Assembly: GCA_963729445.1 (NCBI GenBank)
Contig: CAVSNU010000005.1
Coordinates: forward strand, 620,001-684,000
Length of the DNA stretch: 64,000 nucleotides
Direction of reading: 5' to 3'
From: JACCZH01 sp963729445
GTDB taxonomy: Bacteria; Chloroflexota; Chloroflexia; Thermomicrobiales; CFX8
The position numbers and the translations under genes were made by a program. Shown here in pieces: positions 24,564 through 33,267 of this stretch. Each line of letters begins with the position of its first letter. The first letter of the stretch is position 1. The notes beneath the pieces are model-generated. The model was given only the letters and a program-made list of their open reading frames with translations. It was not told where the DNA came from and searched no databases.

Positions 24564-25979
24564 TTATGCTGCCTTGACCGACGCGATGAGCTGCGTCAGC
24601 GATTGCTTGGCATCGCCGAAGAGCATCGAGGTCTTCGGGTCGTGGAAGAGCTCGTTCTCAATGCCGGCGAAACCGGCGGCCATGCCGCGCTTGAGGACGA
24701 TGATGGTCTGGGCCTCGTCGACGTTGAGGATCGGCATACCGTAGATCGGGCTGCTGGTGTCAGTACGGGCGGCCGGGTTGGTGACGTCGTTCGCTCCAAT
24801 GACCAGGGCAACATCGGTCTTCGAGAAGTCGTCGTTGATGTCGTCCATCTCGAACAGCTCGTCGTAGGGGACGTTCGCCTCTGCGAGCAAGACGTTCATG
24901 TGGCCCGGCATCCGGCCGGCAACTGGATGGATTGCGTAGCGTACGTCTACCCCTCGCTCTGCCAGGATATCGGCCAGCTCACGCACCGTGTGCTGCGCTT
25001 GCGCGACAGCCAGGCCGTAACCCGGAACGATAATGACGCGCTGGGCGTAGGCGAGCGGGATCCCGGCATCCTCAGCAGTGATCGACTTGATCGGCCGGGC
25101 CTCGGCCGCCCCGCCGGCTCCACCACCGGCACTTGCCGGGGCAGTTCCGAACGCGCCGAACAGGACGTTGGTTACCGAGCGGTTCATCGCGCGGGCCATC
25201 AGCAGCGTCAGGAACGAGCCGGAAGCGCCGACGAGGGCACCCGCCACGATCAACGCCTGGTTATCCAGCTGGAAGCCGGTGATTGCGGCTGCTACACCAG
25301 TAAGCGAGTTGAGGATAGAGATGACGACGGGCATGTCCGCGCCGCCGATCGGCAGCACGACGAGGGCACCGATCAGGAGCGATAGGCCGAACACGCCAAG
25401 GAGCATCGCCGTGGACGAGCTCCCCTGCATCTGGACGATGACCGCGCCGGAGAGTCCCACGACGCCCAGGAAGACCAGCCCGTTCACGATCTGCTGTGCG
25501 GGATAGACGATCGGCCGGCCGCTCATCAGCTCTTGCAGCTTCATGAAGGCGATGACCGAGCCGCTGAACGAGATCGAGCCGATGATCGTGCCAAGGACGA
25601 TCGAGATCACCACACCGCGTGACAGGTCCTGGTGGGCGCCGGTAAACTCCGCGACCGAGACGAGCGCCGCTGTCGCGCCGCCCATGCCGTTGAAGACGGC
25701 GACCATCTGCGGCATCGCGGTCATCTTGACCCGGCGAGACGGGTAGGCCGAGACAGCCGCGCCGATCGCGATCGCGACGACGATCAGGATCAGGTTGGTC
25801 GTCTGCATTCCGCGCATGAAGAGGGTGGCGATGATGGCCAGGGCCATGCCGAACGCAGCGATCTGGTTACCACGCCGGGCTGTTGCCGGGTTCGAGAGCA
25901 TCTTTAGACCGACGATGAAACCGATCGAAGCGATGAGATAGGACAGGTCGATGAACGCATCGTGCCAGTTATTGAACAT
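24564..25979 (-). CDS. pntB: proton-translocating NAD(P) transhydrogenase subunit beta
   Basis: Membrane and NADP(H)-binding subunit of 471 residues. The first 270 residues are membrane helices (GTIIGSISFSGSVIAFMKLQ, GGADMPVVISILNSLTGVAA). The C-terminal dIII domain has VIIVPGYGLAVAQAQHTVRE, IHPVAGRMPGHMNVLLAEA, and DVALVIGANDVTNPAARTD, all signature sequences of NADP binding. The enzyme drives hydride transfer from NADH to NADP+ with inward proton flow. It forms an operon with the two alpha genes upstream. Confidence 0.96.
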   Translation of the reverse strand: MFNNWHDAFIDLSYLIASIGFIVGLKMLSNPATARRGNQIAAFGMALAIIATLFMRGMQTTNLILIVVAIAIGAAVSAYPSRRVKMTAMPQMVAVFNGMGGATAALVSVAEFTGAHQDLSRGVVISIVLGTIIGSISFSGSVIAFMKLQELMSGRPIVYPAQQIVNGLVFLGVVGLSGAVIVQMQGSSSTAMLLGVFGLSLLIGALVVLPIGGADMPVVISILNSLTGVAAAITGFQLDNQALIVAGALVGASGSFLTLLMARAMNRSVTNVLFGAFGTAPASAGGGAGGAAEARPIKSITAEDAGIPLAYAQRVIIVPGYGLAVAQAQHTVRELADILAERGVDVRYAIHPVAGRMPGHMNVLLAEANVPYDELFEMDDINDDFSKTDVALVIGANDVTNPAARTDTSSPIYGMPILNVDEAQTIIVLKRGMAAGFAGIENELFHDPKTSMLFGDAKQSLTQLIASVKAA

Positions 25980-25993
25980 TCGTCCATCTACTC

Positions 25994-26290
25994 CTATCGG
26001 CCTGCGCCGGGTTTGCGCTTGAACATCTCAAGCATGCGGTCGGTTACGATGAATCCTCCGAAGACGTTGCCCGCTCCGAGGATGACTGCGAGAAAACCAA
26101 CTGCGCGCAACCACCACTCATCCGCGCTGCCCAGTACGATCATCGCGCCGAGCAGCACGATACCGTGGATGGCGTTCGTGCCGGACATCAGCGGCGTGTG
26201 GAGCGTACCGGGTACGCGCCCGATCAGCTCCAGTCCGAGAAAGACTGCAAGGATGAGCACGTATGCCCCTAGCAGCGCTTCGTTATCCAT
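25994..26290 (-). CDS. pntAB: transhydrogenase subunit alpha-2 (membrane part)
   Basis: 98-residue protein with three helices corresponding to the C-terminal membrane segment of E. coli PntA. Key sequence: LELIGRVPGTLHTPLMSGTN followed by AIHGIVLLGAM. As in Rhodospirillum-type enzymes, the alpha subunit is split in two genes. GGAGAGG immediately precedes the ATG. It lies 14 bases before pntB. Confidence 0.94.
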   Translation of the reverse strand: MDNEALLGAYVLILAVFLGLELIGRVPGTLHTPLMSGTNAIHGIVLLGAMIVLGSADEWWLRAVGFLAVILGAGNVFGGFIVTDRMLEMFKRKPGAGR

Positions 26291-26337
26291 AACCTCTCCT
26301 CCAACCCCAACAGCGGTCGATCTGTTTTCGCTGAGTG

Positions 26338-27531
26338 CTACGAAGCGCCTGCTGGTTGCAGCTGCGCCTTGGTAGCCTCATGGATGACCTCGCCGTTGAG
26401 CGTGATCACCGTGCCCCTGACGATCTCGTCCTCAAAATTGAGCTTGAACTCCCCCTCCTTCGTAATGAGCAGCGCCAGCAGGTTCTCGATGTTCTTCGAG
26501 TACATCTGGCTTGCGTGGAAGGGGATCGTGGCCGGCAGGTTCAGCAGGCCGATGATCGTGACGCCGTGGCGCGTAACAACCTCGCCCGGTACGGTCAGCT
26601 CGCAGTTGCCGCCCGCCTCGGCGGCCATGTCGACGATGACGGTGCCTGGCTGCATCTGCCGGACGGTCTCCTCCATGAGGAGTTTCGGCGCCGGGCGTCC
26701 CGGCACCAGCGCCGTTGTGATGATCACGTCGGAGCGGATGGCGCGGTTGGACATGGTCTCCTGCTGGCGGCGCAGCAGCTCTGGCGAGGCCTCGCGCGCG
26801 TAGCCACCGGAATCCTGTGTCTCCGCTTCAATGCCGGTCATGTCGACTTCGACGAATTTCGCGCCGAGACTCTCAACCTGCTCCTTGACCACCGGCCGGG
26901 TGTCGTAGGACTCGACGACCGCCCCAAGGCGCTTTGCTGTCGCAATCGCTTGCAGGCCGGCGACACCGGCGCCAATAATCAGTACCTTCGCCGGCGCAAT
27001 CGTCCCGGCGGCGGTCATTAACATGGGGAAGAATTTTGGCAAAAAGTCGGCTGCCAGCAGCACAGCCTTGTAGCCGGCCACGGTGCTCATCGAGGAGAGC
27101 GCGTCCATCGACTGCGCGCGAGTGATGCGCGGGATGGCGTCCATGCTGAGGGCAGTAACGCCCCGATCGGCGAGTTGAAGCACAAGGTCCGTGTTGACTT
27201 GCGGCTGGAGAAGGGCGATCAGCGCGCTGCCCGGTCGCATGAGGCGGACCTCATCCGGCTGCGGCTTCTGGATCTTGAGAACCAGGTCCGCTCGCTCGTA
27301 GAGGGTCGCGGCGTCGGGCACAATACTCGCGCCCGCATCGGTGTACGCTTGATCGGAGTACGCTGAGCCGGTCCCCGCGCCTGACTCCACAATGACGCTA
27401 ACCGTCTTGGACAGGCGTTTGACCGCGTCGGGGACGAGCCCCACACGCGTCTCGTTCGGGAAAATTTCCCGGGGCACTGCGACTGTAAGCCGGTTTCCGC
27501 TTGCTGTGGAAGATGGTGCTGAGTCCACCAT
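26338..27531 (-). CDS. pntAA: transhydrogenase subunit alpha-1 (NAD-binding)
   Basis: 397-residue soluble NAD(H)-binding dI domain, related to alanine dehydrogenase. Motifs include PREIFPNETRVGLVPDAV at the N-terminus and VLIIGAGVAGLQAIATAKRL as the Rossmann loop near residue 175. The RQQETMSNRAIRSDVIITTA and FHASQMYSKNIENLLALL regions also match. GGAGGAG lies 9 bases before the ATG. It is the first gene of the three-gene pnt operon and ends 47 bases before alpha-2. Confidence 0.96.
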   Translation of the reverse strand: MVDSAPSSTASGNRLTVAVPREIFPNETRVGLVPDAVKRLSKTVSVIVESGAGTGSAYSDQAYTDAGASIVPDAATLYERADLVLKIQKPQPDEVRLMRPGSALIALLQPQVNTDLVLQLADRGVTALSMDAIPRITRAQSMDALSSMSTVAGYKAVLLAADFLPKFFPMLMTAAGTIAPAKVLIIGAGVAGLQAIATAKRLGAVVESYDTRPVVKEQVESLGAKFVEVDMTGIEAETQDSGGYAREASPELLRRQQETMSNRAIRSDVIITTALVPGRPAPKLLMEETVRQMQPGTVIVDMAAEAGGNCELTVPGEVVTRHGVTIIGLLNLPATIPFHASQMYSKNIENLLALLITKEGEFKLNFEDEIVRGTVITLNGEVIHEATKAQLQPAGAS

Positions 27532-27575
27532 GCGCTAAATGCTCCTCCCCCAGTATCTGAATGATGGATACATCA

Positions 27576-27603
27576 GAAAATACGCCCACCCTACAGGCGG
27601 GCG
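27576..27603 (-). terminator. intrinsic terminator after the peroxiredoxin gene
   Basis: Read on the minus strand, an 8-bp stem (27603-27596 with 27590-27583, one G-T pair, 5-nt loop) is followed by TATTTTCT. It lies about 130 bases past the stop of the peroxiredoxin gene and before pntAA, so it should separate the two transcripts. Confidence 0.6.
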
Positions 27604-27731
27604 CTTGTTCCCTGGAATCGACCCAGGATTCGTGAAGTCTAGCACAAGGTCAGGGCGATTCCTGCGGTTCGTCCTGCGCCACGATTTTGCACTCCATTTT
27701 AAAGAAGGGCGCCGTGCGTGTGCGCCGGTCT

Positions 27732-28202
27732 CTACCGTGATTGTAGCCAGTCAACGATCTCCGAGCCATGTGTGTCCGGACTGACATTCTCCCAGACCCG
27801 AGCAATCTTGCCCTCTTCGTCGATGGCGAAGGTTGTGCGGGCGATGCCCATCGATTTCTCGCCGTTGCGCTCGCGCTCAACCCAGACACCGTAGGACTGT
27901 GCAGCGCTCTTGTCTTCATCCGACAGCAGCGGGAAGTTCAGGTTGTATTTTTCGGCGAATGCCCGGTGGCTCTCCGGACTGTCCGGGCTAGCCCCGTAGA
28001 CCTCGGCACCGGCCGCCTGGATCTCGCTGTAGTAGTCGCGGAAACTACAGGCTTCCTTGGTGCAACCGGGCGTATCATCCTTGGGATAGAAGTAGAGGAT
28101 CACCGGCTTGCCCTTGAGACTGGCCAGGTCCACCTGCCGGGCGTTGGCGTCCTGCAGTGAGAATGCAGGCGCCGGCTGCCCCACGGTTGGCATCGAAGAC
28201 AT
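27732..28202 (-). CDS. bcp: thioredoxin-dependent peroxiredoxin, PrxQ/Bcp type
   Basis: 156-residue peroxidase that reduces H2O2 and alkyl hydroperoxides with thioredoxin. The active site YFYPKDDTPGCTKEACSFRD has the peroxidatic Cys47 and a resolving Cys52 five residues later, the atypical two-Cys arrangement of PrxQ. FPLLSDEDKSAAQSYGVW and RTTFAIDEEGKIARVW also match. I chose ATG 28202 because AAGGAA precedes it and the frame upstream lacks the AhpC/TSA fold. A terminator follows. Confidence 0.94.
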   Translation of the reverse strand: MSSMPTVGQPAPAFSLQDANARQVDLASLKGKPVILYFYPKDDTPGCTKEACSFRDYYSEIQAAGAEVYGASPDSPESHRAFAEKYNLNFPLLSDEDKSAAQSYGVWVERERNGEKSMGIARTTFAIDEEGKIARVWENVSPDTHGSEIVDWLQSR

Positions 28203-28271
28203 GTGCGGCTGTTCCTTCCAAATAGGATGCGTTGATCGGAGCGCAGCGCGCTCCACGACTAATCACTCATC

Positions 28272-29831
28272 TTAACGCAAGTCGTAGGCGACCAATTCCA
28301 GAGCCGGTCCGTCGTCGCCACGGTTGTCGCGCACAATACCGTAATAGGGTGTGAAATCAAACTCGCTGACGGTCACGGTCGGTCCAACCGGGTTGTCACC
28401 GTCGGTGCGGGTTTCGGTGGCGCGAATGTAGCTCGTGTCGAACGTCCCGCCCGGCACGTTGATGGTGAGCGAAAACCGTACCTCGAAGGCGAACTGCACC
28501 AGTCTCAAGGGGATGCCGTTCCGCTCGATCCACGAGTTCGAGGCCCAGCCCTGGCCGACCTCCAGCGTGTCGACGATGTAGCGAATCGGCGGGTCATAGA
28601 CAAAGCGATGCTCCAGCTCGTCAGCGGCTGAGTACTCCTCTCGGCCGTAGAGCCAGAGCACCTTCTCGCTCTCTTTCCAGTACGTGAGCTCGTAGGTGCC
28701 ATCTGGACGCGTTTCGCGCCGCACCGGCAACCACTCTCCATCAATGAACTCGGTGCTGTGGCCAATGATTTCCACCTCGTAGATGTCACCGGTCCTGCGG
28801 TCTGCATACGTCCAGCTGTTCCCGACGTGCATGGCGAAGATGTCGCTGGCTGGGCCGGTGCCACCCGCCACCGGTGGTGTGGGCACGGGCGGGCGCGTTA
28901 CTGGCGGCGGCTCGACGATGCCATCATCTGGCGGGCTGTCCGGGTAGCGCCATTGCAGGTAGTGCAGGCCAACGTTGCCCATCTCAACCTGCCATCCATC
29001 GGCGTTCGACGGCGTGTAGGTCAATACCCGCCGTTCAAAGGCCTGGACCAGCACCCAGGTTGGCTTGGCATCGAGCTGCACATTGACCCAGAACGGGTCG
29101 GAGATCGGATAACCCATAATGAAGAGCCAGTCCATCAACGGCTCGGCCTGGACGTATGCCTCCCCATCCCAGACGACACCGGACGCATTCATGAATTCCC
29201 AGAAAGCCGCCGGGACGTTGTAGCCGACCGGACCGGTCGGACCGTCGTAGGCGATGTAGTGCACGAGCTGGGCGTTGGGGTCTGATGCAGCCTCGGCATA
29301 GGTGGTGACACCGCCTGGCAGCAGGGCACTCGTCGCGGCGTTGCCGGTTTCATCAGCGTAGAGCTGGTCGATGACGCGCGCGAAACCGGCGTAGGTCGGC
29401 CATGTGTTGGTCGCATCGCCCGCTACCGAGGCGCTGGAGGGCGGGCGTTGTTCATAGCTGGAATCTCCGGTTTGTATACTGCCGCTGATGAGCTCCCGGG
29501 TGAGTAGCCCGGTTGAGACGAACCAGGCATCGTCCGGGTTGGCCTCCGGCTGGGTAAGCTCCAGTCGCGCCTTATCCATATACTGCACCAGCCGCTCGCC
29601 GTCGGGCGATTCGGCATACCCTTCCGGGATGCCCTCGCTGATCGGCTCCGGTCCCCAGTACCAGGTGCGGCTTGCCTGCCCATCTTCAACGGGCCGGTCC
29701 AGCCGGTCACGAGTGCTCGCGAAGGCGTCATCAGCATAGGCTGGTTGCGCCTGAGTCTGGCCCGGCAGGGTAAAAGGGGCGATGCCGAGTGTGACGGCGA
29801 GGATAAGAGCGACCAATCCGAAGCGACGCAT
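28272..29831 (-). CDS. exported protein with WYWGPEP domain, paralogue of the 35559 gene
   Basis: 519-residue secreted protein with an N-terminal signal peptide (MRRFGLVALILAVTLGIAPF). Residues about 30-310 form a domain shared with the protein at 35559-37541: TWYWGPEPIS, YMDKARLEL, WFVSTGLLTRELISGSIQ, GYPISDPFWV, VQAFERRVLTYTPSN and VGLHYLQWRYPDS occur in the same order in both. A proline-rich linker (PPPVTRPPVPTPPVAGG) leads to a C-terminal beta-rich domain of about 180 residues (HVGNSWTYADRRTGDIYEVE). ATG 29831 is chosen over 29849 because GGAAGGA is correctly spaced. Function unknown; it is probably an extracellular or surface protein. Confidence 0.8.
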   Translation of the reverse strand: MRRFGLVALILAVTLGIAPFTLPGQTQAQPAYADDAFASTRDRLDRPVEDGQASRTWYWGPEPISEGIPEGYAESPDGERLVQYMDKARLELTQPEANPDDAWFVSTGLLTRELISGSIQTGDSSYEQRPPSSASVAGDATNTWPTYAGFARVIDQLYADETGNAATSALLPGGVTTYAEAASDPNAQLVHYIAYDGPTGPVGYNVPAAFWEFMNASGVVWDGEAYVQAEPLMDWLFIMGYPISDPFWVNVQLDAKPTWVLVQAFERRVLTYTPSNADGWQVEMGNVGLHYLQWRYPDSPPDDGIVEPPPVTRPPVPTPPVAGGTGPASDIFAMHVGNSWTYADRRTGDIYEVEIIGHSTEFIDGEWLPVRRETRPDGTYELTYWKESEKVLWLYGREEYSAADELEHRFVYDPPIRYIVDTLEVGQGWASNSWIERNGIPLRLVQFAFEVRFSLTINVPGGTFDTSYIRATETRTDGDNPVGPTVTVSEFDFTPYYGIVRDNRGDDGPALELVAYDLR

Positions 29832-29971
29832 TGTGCCCGATCCTTCCACGGCTGGCGGCTATTCAGGGCTCGAAGACAGAGATCAGCAGGAGACATCAGT
29901 CTAGATTGAATGTATTGTGACCGCAAGTCATTATGACGTATCGGTTGGAACGTGAGGGGAAACGCAGCGGT

Positions 29972-30832
29972 ATGGCCCGATTGCTGGCATATTTCGCGCA
30001 CCCGGATGATGAAACGTTTGGCGTGGGCGGCACGCTGGCGCTCTACGCCGCCCGTGGCCATCAGGTAACGGTTGTCTGCGCGACCAGCGGCGACAGCGGC
30101 CTGAACCGGCTGGATGAAGCCGCGACGGAGCACCTGGCTGAGCTGCGCACCGAAGAGCTGGGTGCCGCTTGCCGGCAGCTCGGCATCAACGAGCCGGTGA
30201 TGCTGGGGTACCGCGATTCCGGAATGGCCGGCACGCCCGAGAACGATCATCCGGACTCGCTGCACCAGGCCGATCTGGATGAGCTGGTCAGTCGCTTCGG
30301 CGACATTCTGCGGGCCGAGAGGCCCGACGCCGTCATCACGTTCGACTCGACCGGCTGGTACGGGCATCCGGACCACCTCAAGGTCTATCTCGCGGTGCGC
30401 ACGCTGTATGAGCGTCTCCCCGAAGAGGAGCGTCCGCCGCTCTATCTGGCCTGCTTCGCCGCCGAGGCGGCGCGCTACTCCGCCAGGCTCCTCGAAGAGG
30501 CGGGCGAAGAGGTGCCGAACAACTTCCGGGATCGCTCGCGGATGCGTTACTCGGTGGACATGATCCCGATTGTCGTGGATACCAGCCCGGTAGCACACCA
30601 GAAGATAGCCGCGCTCAACGAACACCGGACCCAGATGGGACCAACCGGCATCGAGGGCCGCTTTCCTCCGGAGGTTTTACGGGTGCGCACTGATCGCGAG
30701 TATTTCATGCCGGCGGAGCAGCACGATGCCCTGCCGGAGGTCCCGCCCTTCGAGCGCCAAGGTGGCCTGTTTGGCGAGCCCCCGCCGGACCCCCTCTTGC
30801 CGTTCCCGATCGTGGAGGAGGATGCAGAGTGA
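29972..30832 (+). CDS. PIG-L family N-acetylglucosamine-type deacetylase
   Basis: 286-residue zinc-dependent deacetylase of the LmbE/MshB/BshB family. The zinc motif AHPDDETFGVGG lies at residues 9-20, with a second ligand region at YGHPDHLKVY. Family members deacetylate GlcNAc-linked precursors, for example in mycothiol and bacillithiol synthesis or in mycothiol-conjugate cleavage; the substrate here is not evident. GGGGAAA lies before ATG 29972. A slightly longer start at 29933 is possible. Divergent from the exported-protein gene by 140 bp. Confidence 0.88.
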   Translation: MARLLAYFAHPDDETFGVGGTLALYAARGHQVTVVCATSGDSGLNRLDEAATEHLAELRTEELGAACRQLGINEPVMLGYRDSGMAGTPENDHPDSLHQADLDELVSRFGDILRAERPDAVITFDSTGWYGHPDHLKVYLAVRTLYERLPEEERPPLYLACFAAEAARYSARLLEEAGEEVPNNFRDRSRMRYSVDMIPIVVDTSPVAHQKIAALNEHRTQMGPTGIEGRFPPEVLRVRTDREYFMPAEQHDALPEVPPFERQGGLFGEPPPDPLLPFPIVEEDAE

Positions 30833-30977
30833 GCGCGTCGCGATGTTCAGGTCTCAGTCGGGTTGCTCGATAGCGTGGGCGAGGCCATGGCATCATATCT
30901 GCCATCCCTTTGGCTGCTCTCAGGATGACACCCGTACCATTCCTCTCCGCTCGGCCGGTGCTTCAATTCATGCCAAA

Positions 30978-31000
30978 GGGGAGGGCATAAAGCCCTCCCC
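30978..31000 (-). terminator. terminator for the ferritin-like gene
   Basis: 8-bp G+C stem (GGGGAGGG/CCCTCCCC) with a 7-nt loop. On the minus strand it is followed by TTTGG. It is placed 38 bases past the stop of the ferritin-like gene and about 150 bases past the convergent deacetylase gene. Confidence 0.65.
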
Positions 31001-31037
31001 GACCCGTGATCTCAGGAGGCGAACGTGCTGGCAGCTC

Positions 31038-31547
31038 TTATGCCAGACCGTCGGCCTCGAATTCGCGCAAGAAACCTTCGAAGAGCCGGCGGTGGCCCTC
31101 TTCGTCGTGGAGAATATCGATAGCCATATCCTGGGTTACCCAGTCGACTCCGTCAGCCGCCTCAATGATCTTGAGATAGTGAGCGATCGCGCCGTTCTCG
31201 GCCTCGACGACGCCTTTGATGATATGCACGATGTCGGTCTGCTTCTCCGGAGGCTGGAGGAAGGTCTGCTCCGGCTTGAAGTCCATTGAGCCCGGGACGA
31301 CGCCATACAGCTCCTTGATCCGGTTCGCGAATTGTCTGGCGTGGCCGAGCTCCTCCTCGATGTCCTCTTCCAGCGACTCGACGATCTCCTGGGCACGCAC
31401 ACCGTCTGGATTCACTGAGTTGGCGACGTAGTTCATCACCGTCTCGATTTCCATCCAGTACGCCTTCGTCAGGAGTTTCAGGATCTCCTCGCGCTTCTGT
31501 GCATTCGCTTCTGACAAGATCCCTTCGGAACTGCGGGTTGCAGACAT
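31038..31547 (-). CDS. ferritin-like di-iron protein
   Basis: 169-residue four-helix-bundle protein. Di-iron ligand positions are visible: Glu in YWMEIETVMNY, the E-x-x-H pair in EEELGHARQF, Glu in VVEAENGAIAHYL, and E-x-x-H in LHDEEGHRRLFEGF. Such proteins are bacterioferritin- or Dps-like and take part in iron storage or peroxide detoxification, or act as small oxidases; the exact role is not determined. GAAGGGAGA precedes the ATG at 31547. The peroxiredoxin nearby may point to an oxidative-stress setting. Confidence 0.85.
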   Translation of the reverse strand: MSATRSSEGILSEANAQKREEILKLLTKAYWMEIETVMNYVANSVNPDGVRAQEIVESLEEDIEEELGHARQFANRIKELYGVVPGSMDFKPEQTFLQPPEKQTDIVHIIKGVVEAENGAIAHYLKIIEAADGVDWVTQDMAIDILHDEEGHRRLFEGFLREFEADGLA

Positions 31548-31785
31548 TATGTGTCTCCCTTCCGTCATTGCTACCTGCTGCGAATGAAACCGCGGAATAG
31601 CTCCCACTATCTAGCTTACCTGAGTCTGTTGGGGCATCTGGGAGTGTTCGTACGTCGCCTGGAAGCGGAGGCGCCGCGGGTAGTGGAGATTGACGGGAGG
31701 GTTCGTTCAGCAATTCGCTCTGGTTCGTTTTGGTCCGGGCGCGCTCCAACGGAAGGTTCGCGGGGACAATCGTCATACCAGTAAT

Positions 31786-32056
31786 CCTGAGCGCCTTGAT
31801 AGTCATCCTGTGTGTTCACCAGTCATCCTGACCGCCAATCAGTCACCCTGAGCGTTTATCAGTCATCCTGAGGCAGCGAAGGATCTCTGGCTTGACTCCC
31901 GAGGCGTTTGACGCAGAGATCCTTCGCTGACGCTCAGGATGACTGGTTAGGCGCTCAGGGTGACTATCAGGCGGTCAGGATGACTGATGAGCGCGCAGGG
32001 TGACTGATGAACGCTGAGGGTGACCGGTTGAGCGCTCAGGATGACTAATTAGGCGC
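31786..32056. repeat. CATCCTGAG repeat array with long inverted structure
   Basis: The 530-bp gap 31548-32078 has no gene. Its right half is an array of short units (TCATCCTGA-CG... on the left side, CTCAGGATGACT... on the right) about 20 bp apart. They are symmetric about a central palindrome with GGATCTCTGGCTTGAC and its partner GAGATCCTTCGCTGACG. The whole array could fold into one long imperfect hairpin. Related blocks occur at 34107, 37656, 38950, 46240/47656, 47905 and 63372. Confidence 0.85.
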
Positions 32057-32078
32057 TCAATGGACTTCGTATCGGTAC

Positions 32079-32537
32079 TCAGTCCTTCGCCCGACCCTCG
32101 ACATCGATGACTCTGCCCCAGCCGCCGGGCATCACGCGTCGCGCCATCAGTCCGGCAACGAGTGCCAGCGCGCCGCTCATGCCGATGAAGCGGCCGACGC
32201 GACGTACTCCAGACCGGCCAGCAGGTTCCGGCTCAGCTGGGAAAGTGGACCACGCCGTCGCGTTGCGGACGACCACCCGGCGCACAAACGGCATGTCCAG
32301 ATCGATCTCTACCTCGGATAGATGGATAGAGCGAGAAGGGGCTCTCTGCTCGGAATGTATGGCCGGATGACGCTCGGCGCGGCGTAGCACAGCACGCTCG
32401 GCGGCACGGACGATGTCCGGCGTCAGGGCGACAACGAGCTTGACCAGCTGCGAACTGGCGGTGCTTCGCTGGCTGGGGACGGCGAGCGCTCGACCGTTCG
32501 GTTCATTGCGCAAAGGCACTGGTAGTTGCCGCGACAT
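32079..32537 (-). CDS. hypothetical protein with one C-terminal membrane segment
   Basis: 152-residue protein of unknown function. It is rich in Arg and Ala, with an N-terminal hydrophilic region, a segment LVKLVVALTPDIVRAAERAV, and one likely membrane helix near the C-terminus (VGRFIGMSGALALVAGLMAR). ATG 32537 follows GGAGGGG at good spacing, which supports expression. It lies 92 bases downstream of the XRE regulator gene on the same strand, so the two may be an operon. Confidence 0.55.
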   Translation of the reverse strand: MSRQLPVPLRNEPNGRALAVPSQRSTASSQLVKLVVALTPDIVRAAERAVLRRAERHPAIHSEQRAPSRSIHLSEVEIDLDMPFVRRVVVRNATAWSTFPAEPEPAGRSGVRRVGRFIGMSGALALVAGLMARRVMPGGWGRVIDVEGRAKD

Positions 32538-32629
32538 CACTGCATCCCCTCCCGGCATCGCTCGCTGCCGCTTATGAAAAGTCTGAGTCGGTCCGATGGT
32601 ATCCTAGCCGGCTGGCTGCCTGCAACGGC

Positions 32630-33001
32630 TTAGCCGGTAGGCTCTTCACCGTCACGATACCGCAGATACTTGATGAAAGTGAGCGCCTCGGCCCGCTGTT
32701 TGCGGTCCAGGCGCGCGAACGCCACCACGAGCTCGGGCAGCGACGTCTCTGAGCTCTCGCGATGACCGTCGAGCTGGTCGATGATCAGCGAGAGCAGCGC
32801 CGCCAGATCCATCCCGAAGGCGGCCGCGACCCGGTCAAGGACGTCGATGCCCGGCGTTGTTTCACCGCGCTCAACCGCGTAGAGACTCGTATGCGCCGCG
32901 CCGGCCTGCTCGCCGAAATCGCGCAGCGACCAGCCGCGTTGCTCGCGCAGGCGTCGAAACACCACGCCGGCCGCGGCGCGGTAGCGGTCCTCTGCGGTCA
33001 T
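32630..33001 (-). CDS. XRE-family transcriptional regulator
   Basis: 123-residue DNA-binding protein. The Cro/C1-type helix-turn-helix covers about residues 12-70: LREQRGWSLRDFGEQAGAAH, TSLYAVERGETTPGIDVLDR, VAAAFGMDLAALLS. The remaining 50 residues are helical (PELVVAFARLDRKQRAEALT) and may dimerise. ATG 33001 starts close to the domain; a GTG 11 codons upstream is an alternative. Target unknown; it may regulate the small membrane-protein gene that follows. Confidence 0.85.
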   Translation of the reverse strand: MTAEDRYRAAAGVVFRRLREQRGWSLRDFGEQAGAAHTSLYAVERGETTPGIDVLDRVAAAFGMDLAALLSLIIDQLDGHRESSETSLPELVVAFARLDRKQRAEALTFIKYLRYRDGEEPTG

Positions 33002-33151
33002 GGCACGATCGGTCTCCAAAATGGCGAACTCCACCCGGGTGGGCGCGAATCTCTGTCACTATGGTAGCACCGCCATTCAACCGCTCGATCTGGCGTGGAG
33101 ACGCACCGAAGTCAGGTTAGTGCCCCAGGGCTTGCCGGTCATCCCTAGGAA

Positions 33152-33186
33152 CGCGGGATCCGTAGCTGAGAACTTCGGATCCCGCG
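33152..33186. terminator. hairpin between MerR and XRE genes
   Basis: 11-bp perfect stem (CGCGGGATCCG and its complement) with a 13-nt loop, about 80 bases past the MerR-family stop on the minus strand. No U-tract, so termination is uncertain. Confidence 0.4.
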
Positions 33187-33267
33187 CCTAGAGGGGACCT
33201 TGCACGGCGTGCGAGCTGATGAGTGGGCGAGCCCGTCTTTTCTTCGCGATCAGGCCGTGGTCAGGTT

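Noticed and set aside
29423..30625. 400-codon minus-strand frame spanning the divergent gap and the PIG-L gene
   Set aside because: It would overlap both the PIG-L deacetylase and the exported-protein gene, which are each supported by motifs and ribosome binding sites.
31786..32056. CRISPR array
   Set aside because: The units are short, variable and inverted about a centre, with no unique spacers of constant length and no cas genes nearby.
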